Shown: positions 17,262 to 26,245, counted from the stretch's first letter. The stretch: 64,000 bases of DNA from JBAZHE01 sp964547855 (GCA_964547855.1 CAZJPG010000004.1:1-64000); one strand, 5' to 3'. Numbers and translations: made by a program. Notes: generated by a model from the sequence alone, not told the origin.

Positions 17262-17924
17262 TTATTGTTTTTGATTTAAAATTAGATTTATGATCTTCTC
17301 CCAGTTGTCGAGCGGGATGTCGCCAGCCACCCTATATCCATTGACGAAGAAGGTTGGTGTGCCAGCTACGCCAAGAGTCTGTCCGTCAGCTGCGTCTTTT
17401 TGTATTTGAATCATTACGTCGCCACTTTCTAAGCAGTCTGAGAAATCTTTTTTGTTAGCCCCGACGCTAACGGCGATATTCGGTAGGCTGGAAAGATCGA
17501 AATTTCCTTGATTGGCGAATAATTTATCGTGCATCGCCCAAAAAAGACCTTGTTTGCCGGCACAGCGAGCGGCAATGGCAAGTTGGTCGGAGTTTTCATG
17601 TACGGGATAATCCTTAAAGACGATCTTAACGCTGTCTTTATATTTTATTCCTATTTGCCTGATTTTGGAGTGTGACTCTTTGCAGTATGGGCATTCGAAA
17701 TCAGAGAATTCGACGATAGTTATTTTAGGTTTTTCGGACCCAAACCAGAAGTCGCCCTCGATCGGGACGGTAGAAGTCTCGGTTTGTCTTTCTATCTTTT
17801 TAGAGATGTCCGATTCGTTGTCCGCACCATCTTGCGGTCCGATGAAATAAACGATAATCGCGCAAATCAATATGATCAGACCGAAAACTATCAAGGCGAT
17901 ATTTTTCTTGCTCGGTTTTTCCAT
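17262..17924 (-). CDS. membrane-anchored DsbA-like thiol oxidoreductase
   Basis: 220 residues: one N-terminal membrane segment (about 8-29), a short linker, then a DsbA-type thioredoxin domain with catalytic CPYC (Cys78, Cys81) in EFSDFECPYC and the cis-Pro region VAGTPTFFVNG. The family (BdbD/DsbA type) forms disulfides in exported proteins; the active domain would face outside. It is the first gene of the por operon, which also encodes a Cys-rich pilin-peptidase that could be its client. A second protein of this type lies at 47721-48464. Confidence 0.9.
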   Translation of the reverse strand: MEKPSKKNIALIVFGLIILICAIIVYFIGPQDGADNESDISKKIERQTETSTVPIEGDFWFGSEKPKITIVEFSDFECPYCKESHSKIRQIGIKYKDSVKIVFKDYPVHENSDQLAIAARCAGKQGLFWAMHDKLFANQGNFDLSSLPNIAVSVGANKKDFSDCLESGDVMIQIQKDAADGQTLGVAGTPTFFVNGYRVAGDIPLDNWEKIINLILNQKQ

Positions 17925-17980
17925 TGCCCTTGAGTCGTTTATTGGATTATAATATATATTGATTATAACATTTTTAATCT

Positions 17981-18130
17981 ATGTCTCCAAATGGCAAAAA
18001 TAAGGATTTAGAATATTGGGAGAAGAGAATAGAGGGGAGGTCCAAAAAGCGTTCGACTAAGGGTAAGCCAAGGATGAAGGTGAGTGGCGCTGGAGTTAAA
18101 GTTTTAGAAAGGATAATAAGATCTAAATAA
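17981..18130 (+). CDS. 49-residue basic hypothetical protein
   Basis: ATG 17981 opens a frame rich in Lys and Arg (MSPNGKNKDLEYWEKRI...). No signal or membrane segment is visible. It lies divergently from the dsbA-like gene and ends 7 bp before the TspO-like gene, so it is probably first in that operon. The composition would suit a nucleic-acid or ribosome-binding protein, but no family is recognised. Confidence 0.55.
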   Translation: MSPNGKNKDLEYWEKRIEGRSKKRSTKGKPRMKVSGAGVKVLERIIRSK

Positions 18131-18137
18131 TAAAACT

Positions 18138-18599
18138 ATGAAAGATTTTTTAGCTTTGCTTGGTTTTTTGTTGGCCTCGGCCGCAACCGCCGCCATAGGT
18201 GGCTTGGCTCCGTCGGCTGCGGGATATGTCGAATTAAGGCAGCCATTCTTTGCTCCGCCGTCTTGGTTGTTTGGACCGGTTTGGACTTTGCTCTATGTTT
18301 TAATGGCCGTAGCCGCTTGGCTAGTTTGGCGGGAAAGAAAAAAGACCAAAGTCAAAGTGGCTTTATTTTTTTATTTCGCGCAATTAGCCTTGAATGCCTT
18401 GTGGACGTTGATATTCTTTTTATGGATGGCCAGATTTTGGGCCGTGGTCGAAATAATTATCCTCTTCGTGTTCATTTTTGTGACTACGTTGTTTTTCGGA
18501 CGCATCAAAAAGGCATCGGCCTATCTAATGATCCCGTACATGGCTTGGGTGATCTTTGCCACAGTTTTAGCTTCGGCAGTTTGGTATCTTAATAGATGA
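18138..18599 (+). CDS. tspO: TspO/MBR family membrane protein
   Basis: 153 residues with five hydrophobic segments, the TspO fold. The family landmarks are present: the FFAPPSWLFGPVWTLLYVLM stretch, a Trp-rich core (ALNALWTLIFF) and PYMAWV. TspO proteins bind porphyrins and related tetrapyrroles in the membrane and affect stress responses; the role in an organism with little haem metabolism is unclear. It follows the 49-residue gene by 7 bp. Confidence 0.9.
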   Translation: MKDFLALLGFLLASAATAAIGGLAPSAAGYVELRQPFFAPPSWLFGPVWTLLYVLMAVAAWLVWRERKKTKVKVALFFYFAQLALNALWTLIFFLWMARFWAVVEIIILFVFIFVTTLFFGRIKKASAYLMIPYMAWVIFATVLASAVWYLNR

Positions 18600-18623
18600 T
18601 CGTCAGTTAATCTTTGATAATAT

Positions 18624-19382
18624 ATGATGAGATTTTTTTCTTGGAATGTGAACGGTCTTAGGGCAGTGATAAAAAAGGGATTTAACGAATTTCTTAAAAA
18701 AGAGAAGCCAGATATTTTAGGGTTGCAGGAAATAAAAATATCGGAAGAGGCTAGAAAAAAAGAAGAATTCGATTTTGCCGGTTATCAAGAATTTTGGAAT
18801 TGCGCCAAGCGTCCAGGTTACTCGGGTACGGCCGTCTTGGTTAAGGAAGGAATTAAAGTCGTTGGTCGTGTAAAATTTCCAAATGACGACGAAGGACGAG
18901 TGTTGATTTTGGAATTCGGTAAATTTTATTTTGTTAACGTTTATTTTCCAAACGCCAATCATGAGTTGAGCCGACTTGATTTCAAAATGGAATTCAACGA
19001 TAGATTACTGAAGTTTTTAAAGAAGCTTGAGAAGAAAAAGCCTTTGGTCGTTTGTGGTGATTACAATGTCGCTTATGAGCCTATCGACTTGGCGAGGCCA
19101 AAAGAAAACGAGGGCAATCCTGGTTATACTAAGGAAGAAAGGGGTTGGTTTTCGAAGTTCATGAAGGCTGGTTTTAAAGATACTTTTCGCATTTTAAACC
19201 CGGAAAAAGTCCAATATTCTTGGTGGAGTTTTAGAGCAGGGGCCAGATCGAGAAATGTCGGGTGGAGGATTGACTATTTTTGTGTTTCGTGTAATATTAT
19301 CAATAAAGTTAGCAGTTCTTTTATAAAAGATGGAATTACCGGCAGTGATCATGCTCCGGTCGGAGTAGAGATAAAAATGTAA
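18624..19382 (+). CDS. xth: exodeoxyribonuclease III / AP endonuclease
   Basis: 252 residues of the ExoIII/APE family. The motifs are in order: SWNVNGLRA (N-terminus), LQEIK (metal-binding Glu), VCGDYNVA (catalytic Asp-Asn pair), RIDYF, and the terminal SDHAPV (catalytic His). It repairs abasic sites and removes nucleotides from 3' ends. No Shine-Dalgarno sequence precedes it. The next three genes are tiny and carry Gly-rich ribosome sites, so they may be a separate unit. Confidence 0.95.
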   Translation: MMRFFSWNVNGLRAVIKKGFNEFLKKEKPDILGLQEIKISEEARKKEEFDFAGYQEFWNCAKRPGYSGTAVLVKEGIKVVGRVKFPNDDEGRVLILEFGKFYFVNVYFPNANHELSRLDFKMEFNDRLLKFLKKLEKKKPLVVCGDYNVAYEPIDLARPKENEGNPGYTKEERGWFSKFMKAGFKDTFRILNPEKVQYSWWSFRAGARSRNVGWRIDYFCVSCNIINKVSSSFIKDGITGSDHAPVGVEIKM

Positions 19383-19398
19383 ACAGGGAGGGATCGTT

Positions 19399-19542
19399 AT
19401 GGGTAGTGTTCCTGATTGGTTGATTTTAGTTCTATTCTTTGTGGTGATGTTGGTGTCTTGTACGGCTGGTGGATGGCTTGGAATAAAATATGTCATCAAC
19501 AAAGTAATTGGTTTTATAGCTCGTTATAGCAAAAATGGTTAA
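19399..19542 (+). CDS. 47-residue membrane protein
   Basis: ATG 19399 follows GGGAGGG with good spacing. The product starts MGSVPDWLILVLFF, has one long hydrophobic segment containing Cys, and ends in a short basic tail. No family is recognised. It is the first of three small genes after xth that each carry a purine-rich ribosome site. Confidence 0.55.
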   Translation: MGSVPDWLILVLFFVVMLVSCTAGGWLGIKYVINKVIGFIARYSKNG

Positions 19543-19561
19543 TCTTAAAGAGGCGGTGAAC

Positions 19562-19735
19562 ATGAAAAAAAGTTTTTGGTTGGTGTCAGCGCTTGTTTCG
19601 GTCGGTGCGATATTCGTTTTGGCCGGCATGACGGCTTTGGCCTTAGTTTGGCCGAGCTACAGGAGGATCTTCGCAGCCGAATTATCCGAGGCCGTGGATC
19701 GTGGACATGAGGCTGGTGCGTATCCGGTTGATTAG
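19562..19735 (+). CDS. 57-residue single-pass membrane protein
   Basis: ATG 19562 is preceded by GAGGCGG. An upstream in-frame ATG at 19535 would overlap the previous gene; the downstream start gives a cleaner signal-like N-terminus (MKKSFWLVSALVSVG). One hydrophobic segment is followed by a hydrophilic tail (RRIFAAELSEAVDRGHEAG). Unknown function. Confidence 0.55.
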   Translation: MKKSFWLVSALVSVGAIFVLAGMTALALVWPSYRRIFAAELSEAVDRGHEAGAYPVD

Positions 19736-19759
19736 GATGCGGCTGGTTAGGGGGTTGTC

Positions 19760-20035
19760 ATGATTTTGCCAAGAGTGAAACTGAAAAAGAGAGAAGGTAG
19801 CGATAGTTATTTTATAAATGACGGCAAAAGAATATCGGCTATCAATGAATCATTTCTCAGTAATTCGGATTTATCGGTGATAGGCGTAGTCAAAGAGAAT
19901 GAGAGGACTTGGTTCATTCGTAGTGATGATGTCGAGAATGGTGATGTTATTTGGGTCGAGGCGACGTTCGATGAGGTCGCCAGATACCAAGAGACCGGCA
20001 AAAAGGATTTTTTGAAAGAAGATTTACCGCTTTAA
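19760..20035 (+). CDS. 91-residue soluble hypothetical protein
   Basis: ATG 19760 follows TAGGGGG. The protein is acidic and soluble, with short beta-like stretches (IGVVKENERTWFIRS) and a C-terminus rich in Lys, Asp and Glu. No signal peptide, no recognised motif. It closes the three-gene cluster and is followed by a terminator. Confidence 0.6.
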   Translation: MILPRVKLKKREGSDSYFINDGKRISAINESFLSNSDLSVIGVVKENERTWFIRSDDVENGDVIWVEATFDEVARYQETGKKDFLKEDLPL

Positions 20036-20036
20036 T

Positions 20037-20072
20037 AGCGGATGGGCGACTGTGATAACAGCCGCTTTTTTA
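20037..20072 (+). terminator. terminator after the small-gene cluster
   Basis: AGCGG (20037-20041) pairs with CCGCT (20062-20066), followed by T6. Confidence 0.65.
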
Positions 20073-20171
20073 TTGGGTAAAGGCAATTTTAAATGATGTT
20101 TTTTAATTTGCTTTTTTGTTTTTTTTAGGTTAAAATCGGAATAAGCGAATATTAAATAAAGTCTTTGATAT

Positions 20172-23060
20172 ATGGAAAGATACGATCACAAAGCCATTGA
20201 GAAAAAATGGCAAACAAAATGGGAGGAAGATGGGGTATACAAGACCGGAGAAGACCGCTCTAAGCCGAAGTATTATGTTTTGGACATGTTTCCCTATCCA
20301 TCAGGGGCTGGTTTGCATATCGGTCATGTTAAGGGTTATTCGGCGACCGACGTTCTGGCTAGGATGAAAAGAATGCAAGGCTTCAATGTTTTGCACCCGA
20401 TCGGTTGGGACGCTTTTGGTTTGCCGGCGGAGAACTATGCTTTAAAGAATAAAGTCCACCCTAAAATTCAAACAGAGGAGAATGTATCTTATTTTAAGCA
20501 ACAGCTTAAGGGTTTGGGTTTTTCTTACGATTGGGACAGAGAGATAAATACTACGGATCCGGAGTATTATAGATGGACGCAGTGGGCCTTTATTAAGATG
20601 TGGGAGAAAGGTTTGGCCTACGAGTCGTTCGAGCCGATCATTTGGTGCCCATCTTGCCAGACTGGCTTGGCTATGGAGGATTTGGAAGACGGAAAGTGCG
20701 AGCGCTGCGGCAGTGAGATCGAGCGCAAGCCAATGCGCCAGTGGGTTATAAAAATAACTCAATATGCTGATCGTTTGCTTGCCGATTTGGATAAATTACC
20801 GGGATGGGAGGAGTCGATCAAGGAGATGCAGCGCAATTGGATAGGAAAATCAGAAGGTGCGGAGATAATATTTCAAATAAAAAATAAAAAAGAAGAAACA
20901 AAGAATGAGGGGGTAAAAGTCTTTACTACGCGTCCGGACACTTTATTTGGAGTAAGCTATGTGGTTCTCGCGCCAGAACACCCGTTGATCGGCGAATTGC
21001 GGTCAGATATCGGCAACTGGGGAGAGGTTGAGGAGTACATCGAAAAGGCTAGGGCCAAGACTGATTTACAAAGGACCGATTTGAACAAAGACAAGACTGG
21101 TATGAAGCTGGATGGTGTTATGGCAATAAATCCAGTTAACGATGAAAAGGTTCCAGTATTCGTCGCTGATTATGTTTTGGCTAATTATGGCACTGGTGCG
21201 GTAATGGCCGTTCCAGCGCACGATCAGCGTGATTATGAATTCGCCCGCAAATATAGTTTGCCAATGAAGCAAGTGATCAGGCCAAAGGATTGTTCTTGGG
21301 ATGACATAAACAAGGTCTTAAAAGGATTGAAAAATATTAAATCCATAGCCGATGAGAGCGGGGTCAAGTTTTGGCTAATGGGAGGATTGGCCTGTGCTTT
21401 CCACAATGGAGTTATATATCGTCAGCATGGAGACTTGGATCTTATAGTCGAGAATGAAGTCGATCTCTCTGGATTCGGTTTAGTTTTGGAAAAGGCGGGT
21501 TTTTTGAAAAAAGGAGAAGAAGTGGACTGTGAAGACCCGAGCCGCAATCATTGTATATATAAGAACGACGAAGGATTGGAGGTCGGAGTCAGTCTTTATA
21601 AACATTTGCCTGATTTTAAGACTCCTGGCCTATCAGAGGAAAAGAAAAAATATAGTGACGTGGAAACTCTCGTGATCAGCCGTGAATATGCCGAGATTTT
21701 TAAGCAGCATCAAATAGAGAAGCGCAACCTTCCTAAAGATATTTTGGATAAGCAATATTTTGGTGGAAAGGCCTTTGAGGACGAGGGTGCTTGTGTGAAC
21801 TCTGATTTTTTAGATGGTCTACCGACGGACGAGGCTAAGAAAAAAATGACAGAATGGCTTGAGCAAAACGAAAAAGGAAAAAAGAAGGTTAATTATAAAT
21901 TGAACGATTGGGTGTTCTCCAGACAAAGATATTGGGGTGAGCCGATTCCTTTCGTGCATTGTGAAAAGTGTGGCACTGTGCCCGTTTCTGTCGACGAGTT
22001 GCCGGTTAAATTGCCGGATGTCGAGCATTATGAGCCGACCGGAACGGGGGAGTCTCCATTGGCGAATATCACGGATTGGGTTAATACGACTTGTCCTAAA
22101 TGCGGTGGAGCGGCTAAGCGCGAGACCAACACGATGCCGCAATGGGCTGGTTCTTCTTGGTATTATTTGCGTTATATGGACCCAAAGAATGATGAAGCTT
22201 TGGTCGATTTGGCCAAGGAGAAATATTGGTCGCCAATCGATTTCTATGTCGGCGGCGCCGAGCATGCCACCCGTCATCTGATCTATGCTCGTTTTTGGCA
22301 TAAGTTCTTATTTGATATTGGCGTCGTTAATTACGAAGAACCGTTCACTAAGTTGCAGCATGTCGGGCTTGTTTTAGGTACTGACGGCAGAAAGATCAGT
22401 AAGCGCTTGAACAACGGAGCCAATCCTTTGGATGTGGCGGCGGAATTCGGCGCCGACGCTTTACGCATCTATGAGAATTTCATGGGTCCATTTGGCCAGT
22501 CTTGTGCCTGGGGCAGCAATGGCCCTGTGGGTGTGCGTCGATTTTTAGATAAAGTTTGGGCGATAGCCAATAGTGGTTTTTCTCCTGAAAGCAGTAAGGA
22601 AGTTTTGAATTTGCTTCACAAGACCATTAAAAAGGTCGGTGACGATATTGCGGAGTTTAATTTGAATACGGCCGTCTCGGCTATGATGATCATGGTCAAC
22701 GCTATCGATGAGCAGGGGATTTCTAAGGAAGATTTTTCAAAGTTCATACAAATACTTTCGCCTTTTGCCCCGCATCTTTGCGAGGAGATTTGGCATGATA
22801 AATTAGGACAGCAAGATGGTGTCTTTAAGACCGAGTGGCCGAAATATGACGAAACTTTAATGAGGGACGAAGTTATAAATTTGGTAGTTCAGGTCAATGG
22901 TAAATTACGCGCCACTCTTAAAGTGTCTCCAGAGATAAACGAAGACGAGGCCAAGAAGGTCGCGTTCGAAAACGCCGATGTTAAAAAGTGGGTCGATGGC
23001 AAAGAGATTGTTAAAGTAGTTTTTGTCCCGGGCAAACTTTTGAATTTTGTAGTAAGATAG
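20172..23060 (+). CDS. leuS: leucyl-tRNA synthetase with inserted nucleotidyltransferase-like domain
   Basis: A 962-residue class I synthetase that charges tRNA-Leu. It has HIGH (residues 49-52), a zinc-like CPSC...CERC cluster, the editing (CP1) domain with TTRPDTLFG and GTGAVMAVPAHD, a second Cys cluster (CEKCG, CPKCGG), and a KMSKS variant, KISKR (741-745). Between QVIRPKD and GGKAFEDEG, about residues 374-530 (21291-21760), lies a block absent from ordinary LeuRS. It contains MGG (403-405), then R417, H419, D421 and D423 in YRQHGDLDL, the pattern of aminoglycoside/MNT-type nucleotidyltransferases. The insert disrupts neither the reading frame nor the flanking motifs. Whether it nucleotidylates anything, or is a structural or tRNA-contacting addition, is unknown. 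Confidence 0.95.
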   Translation: MERYDHKAIEKKWQTKWEEDGVYKTGEDRSKPKYYVLDMFPYPSGAGLHIGHVKGYSATDVLARMKRMQGFNVLHPIGWDAFGLPAENYALKNKVHPKIQTEENVSYFKQQLKGLGFSYDWDREINTTDPEYYRWTQWAFIKMWEKGLAYESFEPIIWCPSCQTGLAMEDLEDGKCERCGSEIERKPMRQWVIKITQYADRLLADLDKLPGWEESIKEMQRNWIGKSEGAEIIFQIKNKKEETKNEGVKVFTTRPDTLFGVSYVVLAPEHPLIGELRSDIGNWGEVEEYIEKARAKTDLQRTDLNKDKTGMKLDGVMAINPVNDEKVPVFVADYVLANYGTGAVMAVPAHDQRDYEFARKYSLPMKQVIRPKDCSWDDINKVLKGLKNIKSIADESGVKFWLMGGLACAFHNGVIYRQHGDLDLIVENEVDLSGFGLVLEKAGFLKKGEEVDCEDPSRNHCIYKNDEGLEVGVSLYKHLPDFKTPGLSEEKKKYSDVETLVISREYAEIFKQHQIEKRNLPKDILDKQYFGGKAFEDEGACVNSDFLDGLPTDEAKKKMTEWLEQNEKGKKKVNYKLNDWVFSRQRYWGEPIPFVHCEKCGTVPVSVDELPVKLPDVEHYEPTGTGESPLANITDWVNTTCPKCGGAAKRETNTMPQWAGSSWYYLRYMDPKNDEALVDLAKEKYWSPIDFYVGGAEHATRHLIYARFWHKFLFDIGVVNYEEPFTKLQHVGLVLGTDGRKISKRLNNGANPLDVAAEFGADALRIYENFMGPFGQSCAWGSNGPVGVRRFLDKVWAIANSGFSPESSKEVLNLLHKTIKKVGDDIAEFNLNTAVSAMMIMVNAIDEQGISKEDFSKFIQILSPFAPHLCEEIWHDKLGQQDGVFKTEWPKYDETLMRDEVINLVVQVNGKLRATLKVSPEINEDEAKKVAFENADVKKWVDGKEIVKVVFVPGKLLNFVVR

Positions 23061-23121
23061 ATAATATAAAAAATTTTCGCGTAGCCCATAAAGAGTTGCG
23101 CGTCTCACATTCACGCACAAA

Positions 23122-24351
23122 ATGAAACGTCCTCATTATTTTTCCGGAAAAGTCTCCGGAGGTTTTGTTTCCATCTATTCCTCTAAAATAATTACCGGCA
23201 TCTCTTCGGCCTTAATGGGGCTGTTCTTGCCGATTTTTTTATTCGAGGCCCTAAATCTTAATCTGAGTCATGTCTTGATCTATTGCTTGATCGATTATTC
23301 TCTTTACGGATTATTGGTTTGCTTCGGGGCTAGGTTCTCTCTTAATAAATTAGGGATCAAAAAGTCTATTATCGTTAGTGTCTTTTTTGGGGCGATTTTT
23401 TATTTAGTACTGTTTTTGATGACCGAAAAAGGCGCCAGTTTCGGGCTGACCGACCATAATCTGTATTTGATGCTTGGACTTACGATCTTGTTCATAAATT
23501 TGAATCGCTGGCTCTATTGGGTGCCGATGCATACAGACCTGACAAAATTCACTGACAAGGATAACCGAGTTAGGGAGATGTCCTTTTTAGAGGCCACGTT
23601 GACATCTTTGCGCGCCATCGTTCCATTTTTTGGTGGATGGATATTGTTAGAGTATGGATATAACGTGCTTTTTCTAATGACCATTTTTATTTATTTTTCC
23701 TCGATATTTCCGTTGCTTAGATTGCCTAAGACAGAGGAGAGATTCAGCTGGACCTATGGGCGCACTTGGAAGGAATTTTTTTCCAAGAAACGCCGTAAGA
23801 CCGTTCTGGCTTTTATGGGTGATGGAGCTGAAAATGTAGTGTCAGGAACTATTTGGCCGATATTCATTTGGCAGCTTTTAAATGGTAATTATTTTACTGT
23901 CGGCGCCATTTCTTCGTTAATAGTTTTGGCTACGATAGCCTTGCAATTAGCCGTTGGAAGATTCGCTGATCTTGGTAAACGTGATAAGATCCTGCGCTGG
24001 GGCACAATTTTGTACTCCGTTGGTTGGGTAGTTAAGATATTTATCGAGACAGCTTTTCAGATATTCGTTATTTCCACTTATCATAATTTGACCCGCATTT
24101 TCACTCGTGCCCCATTTGATGCCTTGAATTATCAAAAAGCCGCCGATCAAGGGCATTATGTTGACGAATATACTGTCATTCATGAAATGGCTTTAATGTT
24201 CGGACGCATCGTGGTGATCTTGGCGATGCTGGCTTTGATCCCGATTTTTGGCATCGCTCCAACCTTTATTTTGGCAGCTTTATCGACCTTATTGATGAAT
24301 TTCTTGATCGATAGCAAGACCGTAGAGGCCATAGAAGCTAGGGTTGGCTGA
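23122..24351 (+). CDS. major facilitator superfamily transporter
   Basis: 409 residues with about 12 hydrophobic segments in two halves of six, joined by a basic loop (about 205-225, including KEFFSKKRRK). A typical MFS loop motif is present after helix 8 (GRFADLGKRDK). Substrate cannot be inferred. It stands alone between leuS and a bidirectional terminator, with no Shine-Dalgarno sequence. Confidence 0.8.
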   Translation: MKRPHYFSGKVSGGFVSIYSSKIITGISSALMGLFLPIFLFEALNLNLSHVLIYCLIDYSLYGLLVCFGARFSLNKLGIKKSIIVSVFFGAIFYLVLFLMTEKGASFGLTDHNLYLMLGLTILFINLNRWLYWVPMHTDLTKFTDKDNRVREMSFLEATLTSLRAIVPFFGGWILLEYGYNVLFLMTIFIYFSSIFPLLRLPKTEERFSWTYGRTWKEFFSKKRRKTVLAFMGDGAENVVSGTIWPIFIWQLLNGNYFTVGAISSLIVLATIALQLAVGRFADLGKRDKILRWGTILYSVGWVVKIFIETAFQIFVISTYHNLTRIFTRAPFDALNYQKAADQGHYVDEYTVIHEMALMFGRIVVILAMLALIPIFGIAPTFILAALSTLLMNFLIDSKTVEAIEARVG

Positions 24352-24390
24352 TAGCTGTGATAATCGTGTTGTTTGGAATTAACCAAAATA

Positions 24391-24427
24391 AAGCCGCAGA
24401 TTTTTAAATCAGCGGCATTTTTTGATT
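24391..24427. terminator. bidirectional terminator
   Basis: GCCGC (24393-24397) pairs with GCGGC (24412-24416), extended by A-T pairs with one mismatch, then T6. It lies between the convergent MFS and histidine-phosphatase-like genes. Confidence 0.7.
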
Positions 24428-24437
24428 GAGAAAATAT

Positions 24438-25025
24438 TCAGATCGTAAAAGACTCGTAAAAATCCATTATTCTTTTTTGTGGATGTATATAATTTTTTAT
24501 GTTTTCTGGAGTTGTGAATATTTCCGGATTTTTTTTATAGATTAGAAATAATTTCAAGAAAAAAGTATGGCTTACACAAAGGATGTTGGGGTGTTTTAAT
24601 CTTAACTCTGACAATTTTTTATCTAATTTTTTGATTCTTGCAAGTAATTCATGCCTTTTCTCATTTAGATCGTCACTTATGAAAAGTTCGATAAAATTTT
24701 TTCTAATGGCTGTGCTTAAATTTTTATTATATTCCTTCTCTGTTATGGTTGGGGAGAATTTTATTTCTTGTAATAGTGTTGAGTAAATGATTTTCGGATT
24801 TTTATTGAAAGAGATATTTTTGATCGTTTCTTTCGCTCGTTTTGCGGTGGAGCTTATTATAAAATCAGCCTCACTTCTTTGTTTGTCAATGGGGATTTTT
24901 TTTACCATATCCATATCTAGTCCGGGGTCGTTTTTTCTAGAAAGAAGGAGTTTAATATTATTGAATTTGCTTAATTTGTTTTTTACAACAGGGTTATAGG
25001 GACCTATTTTCATTAAGGTAATCAT
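24438..25025 (-). CDS. degenerate histidine-phosphatase-like protein
   Basis: 195 residues, AT-rich. Two stretches recall the histidine phosphatase (phosphoglycerate-mutase) fold: IISSTAKRAKETI, equivalent to the family's SxxxRAxxT helix, and ILCVSHTFFLKLFL, equivalent to the second catalytic VSH segment. At the first catalytic site, where RHG is expected after the first strand, the sequence is LLLSRKNDPG, so the phospho-accepting His appears absent. It is probably a non-catalytic or altered relative. It lies downstream of a hairpin that follows the T-box-controlled gene, so read-through might co-regulate it. Confidence 0.65.
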   Translation of the reverse strand: MITLMKIGPYNPVVKNKLSKFNNIKLLLSRKNDPGLDMDMVKKIPIDKQRSEADFIISSTAKRAKETIKNISFNKNPKIIYSTLLQEIKFSPTITEKEYNKNLSTAIRKNFIELFISDDLNEKRHELLARIKKLDKKLSELRLKHPNILCVSHTFFLKLFLIYKKNPEIFTTPENIKNYIHPQKRIMDFYESFTI

Positions 25026-25031
25026 GTTTTT

Positions 25032-25069
25032 AAAAATGATCGGGGGATAATTATTTCATCTCCCCCGAT
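25032..25069 (-). terminator. terminator between the two minus-strand genes
   Basis: 9-bp perfect stem, ATCGGGGGA (25039-25047) with TCCCCCGAT (25061-25069), followed on the minus strand by a short T-rich run. Confidence 0.7.
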
Positions 25070-25075
25070 TCATTG

Positions 25076-25882
25076 TCAATAAAGCTCTCCCTCTATTACC
25101 CCAACCGGGAATTTGGGGTGTGGAGCTAAATAATCTGAATTTGGCACAAGACTAAAGTCAAAAAAATTTTTAATATTCAATGTCTCATGGTTTATAACTA
25201 TGAGATTTTGATTTAAAAATATTTTTCTTAATAGTGTTCCTTGTGTCATGTAAAGGCTCATGGCGTGTGCCGCTGCTTTCTTGTTTTCCTCTTCACTTAG
25301 TTCTCGTCCTCGAAACATCATGGAGAGAAGGGCTCTTTTATTCATGAAATAAGAAAACCTTATTTTAAAATCTCTGTCCGTGCCTTGTCTATCCAATATG
25401 TTTTTTTCTACGATTTCTTGAATTTGGAGATAGTCAATTCCTTTGTCTTGGTAAAAAGATGAAAAAGTTTCCACCTTAGCCAGGCCATTAATTTTTTCTT
25501 GTATGGCCTTAGCGGAATTTTCGCAGCATTCAAGATACTTTTCCCTGTTTTCGGCTACTCGACAGTAAAACTCTTCCATTCCTGATGATATTTCTGGTAG
25601 ATCCGCGACTAGTATGATCCATTTGATGTTTATTTTTCGATGACAGAGATCGTTGATTAAGCACGGAACCGAATCAATGTGGGCTTTGGCCGACAGGCTT
25701 ATCCCGCTTCCAAGTTTACCGGAAAAAGTATATTTTTCTCCGTCATTTGGGTAATCTGGACAGACATTGGATACTAAGGTTATTTCCTTATTCATCCTTT
25801 CTATTTTTTTAACTCCTTGTTTGGAAAACAGAATTTTGTTAGCCTGACCGACAGTGAAATAGTCTTTGCGATTGAGCGACAT
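25076..25882 (-). CDS. unknown protein under T-box control
   Basis: 268 residues; no family recognised with confidence. It is soluble, has five Cys spread in the first half, and a run of alternating hydrophobic strands (KWIILVADLPEI) and charged helices. Because a complete T-box leader precedes it, its level should respond to the charging of one tRNA, so it likely uses, makes or imports an amino acid or an aminoacyl-tRNA. The fold layout weakly recalls tRNA-dependent enzymes related to class I synthetases (for example cyclodipeptide synthases); this is speculation. The ATG has a strong AAGGAGG 6 bp upstream, and a terminator follows the gene. Confidence 0.75.
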   Translation of the reverse strand: MSLNRKDYFTVGQANKILFSKQGVKKIERMNKEITLVSNVCPDYPNDGEKYTFSGKLGSGISLSAKAHIDSVPCLINDLCHRKINIKWIILVADLPEISSGMEEFYCRVAENREKYLECCENSAKAIQEKINGLAKVETFSSFYQDKGIDYLQIQEIVEKNILDRQGTDRDFKIRFSYFMNKRALLSMMFRGRELSEEENKKAAAHAMSLYMTQGTLLRKIFLNQNLIVINHETLNIKNFFDFSLVPNSDYLAPHPKFPVGVIEGELY

Positions 25883-25902
25883 ACGTCCTCCTTTTTTTGT
25901 TT

Positions 25903-26245
25903 TAAAGAACAGTGAATAAAGAACAAATAAAAAACCTCCCGTCTCTTTATTGGAATATTAAAATTCCAGTAAAAGGACGGAAGGTTGTTCCGCGGTGCCA
26001 CCTTTTTTATTTTGCTAATTCGTTTTTGGCGTTTTATTTATAAAAATAATCCGCCAGTGACGGATTAACAAAATCTCTTTCACTGACTCAGTCTCGTCTT
26101 TTGAGACGACGACATCAGCTTTCCCATGATTACGGGGGAGTCCGGGCCAACACTATGTGCATTGGCCATCTCAGCATGCCCAACCCCTTGTATTTGCACA
26201 AGGGACATGCGTCAATGATTTTTGCGTTTATTAAGTACTAAAGTC
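25903..26245 (-). promoter_or_regulatory. T-box riboswitch leader
   Basis: On the minus strand the T-box consensus GGTGGCACCGCGG occupies 26002-25990. The terminator pairs 25976-25986 with 25933-25943 and ends in a T-run; the antiterminator would pair AAGG just before the T-box with CCTT just after it. Upstream stems include GGCCAA/TTGGCC and CCCTTGT/ACAAGGG, consistent with a Stem I region. The variable base in UGGN is C, which pairs with a G discriminator, pointing to tRNAs such as Asp, Asn, Glu, Ser or Trp. The specifier codon could not be fixed by eye. Confidence 0.9.
25926..25986 (-). terminator. regulated terminator of the T-box leader
   Basis: 11-bp stem 25933-25943 with 25976-25986, enclosing a second hairpin, then a T-run on the minus strand. 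It is the off-state structure of the T-box. Confidence 0.85.

Noticed and set aside
26101..26160. Reading the T-box specifier codon as TGG (Trp) or GAA (Glu)
   Set aside because: Both triplets occur in the candidate 3' side of Stem I, but the fold could not be fixed by eye, so no amino acid is assigned.
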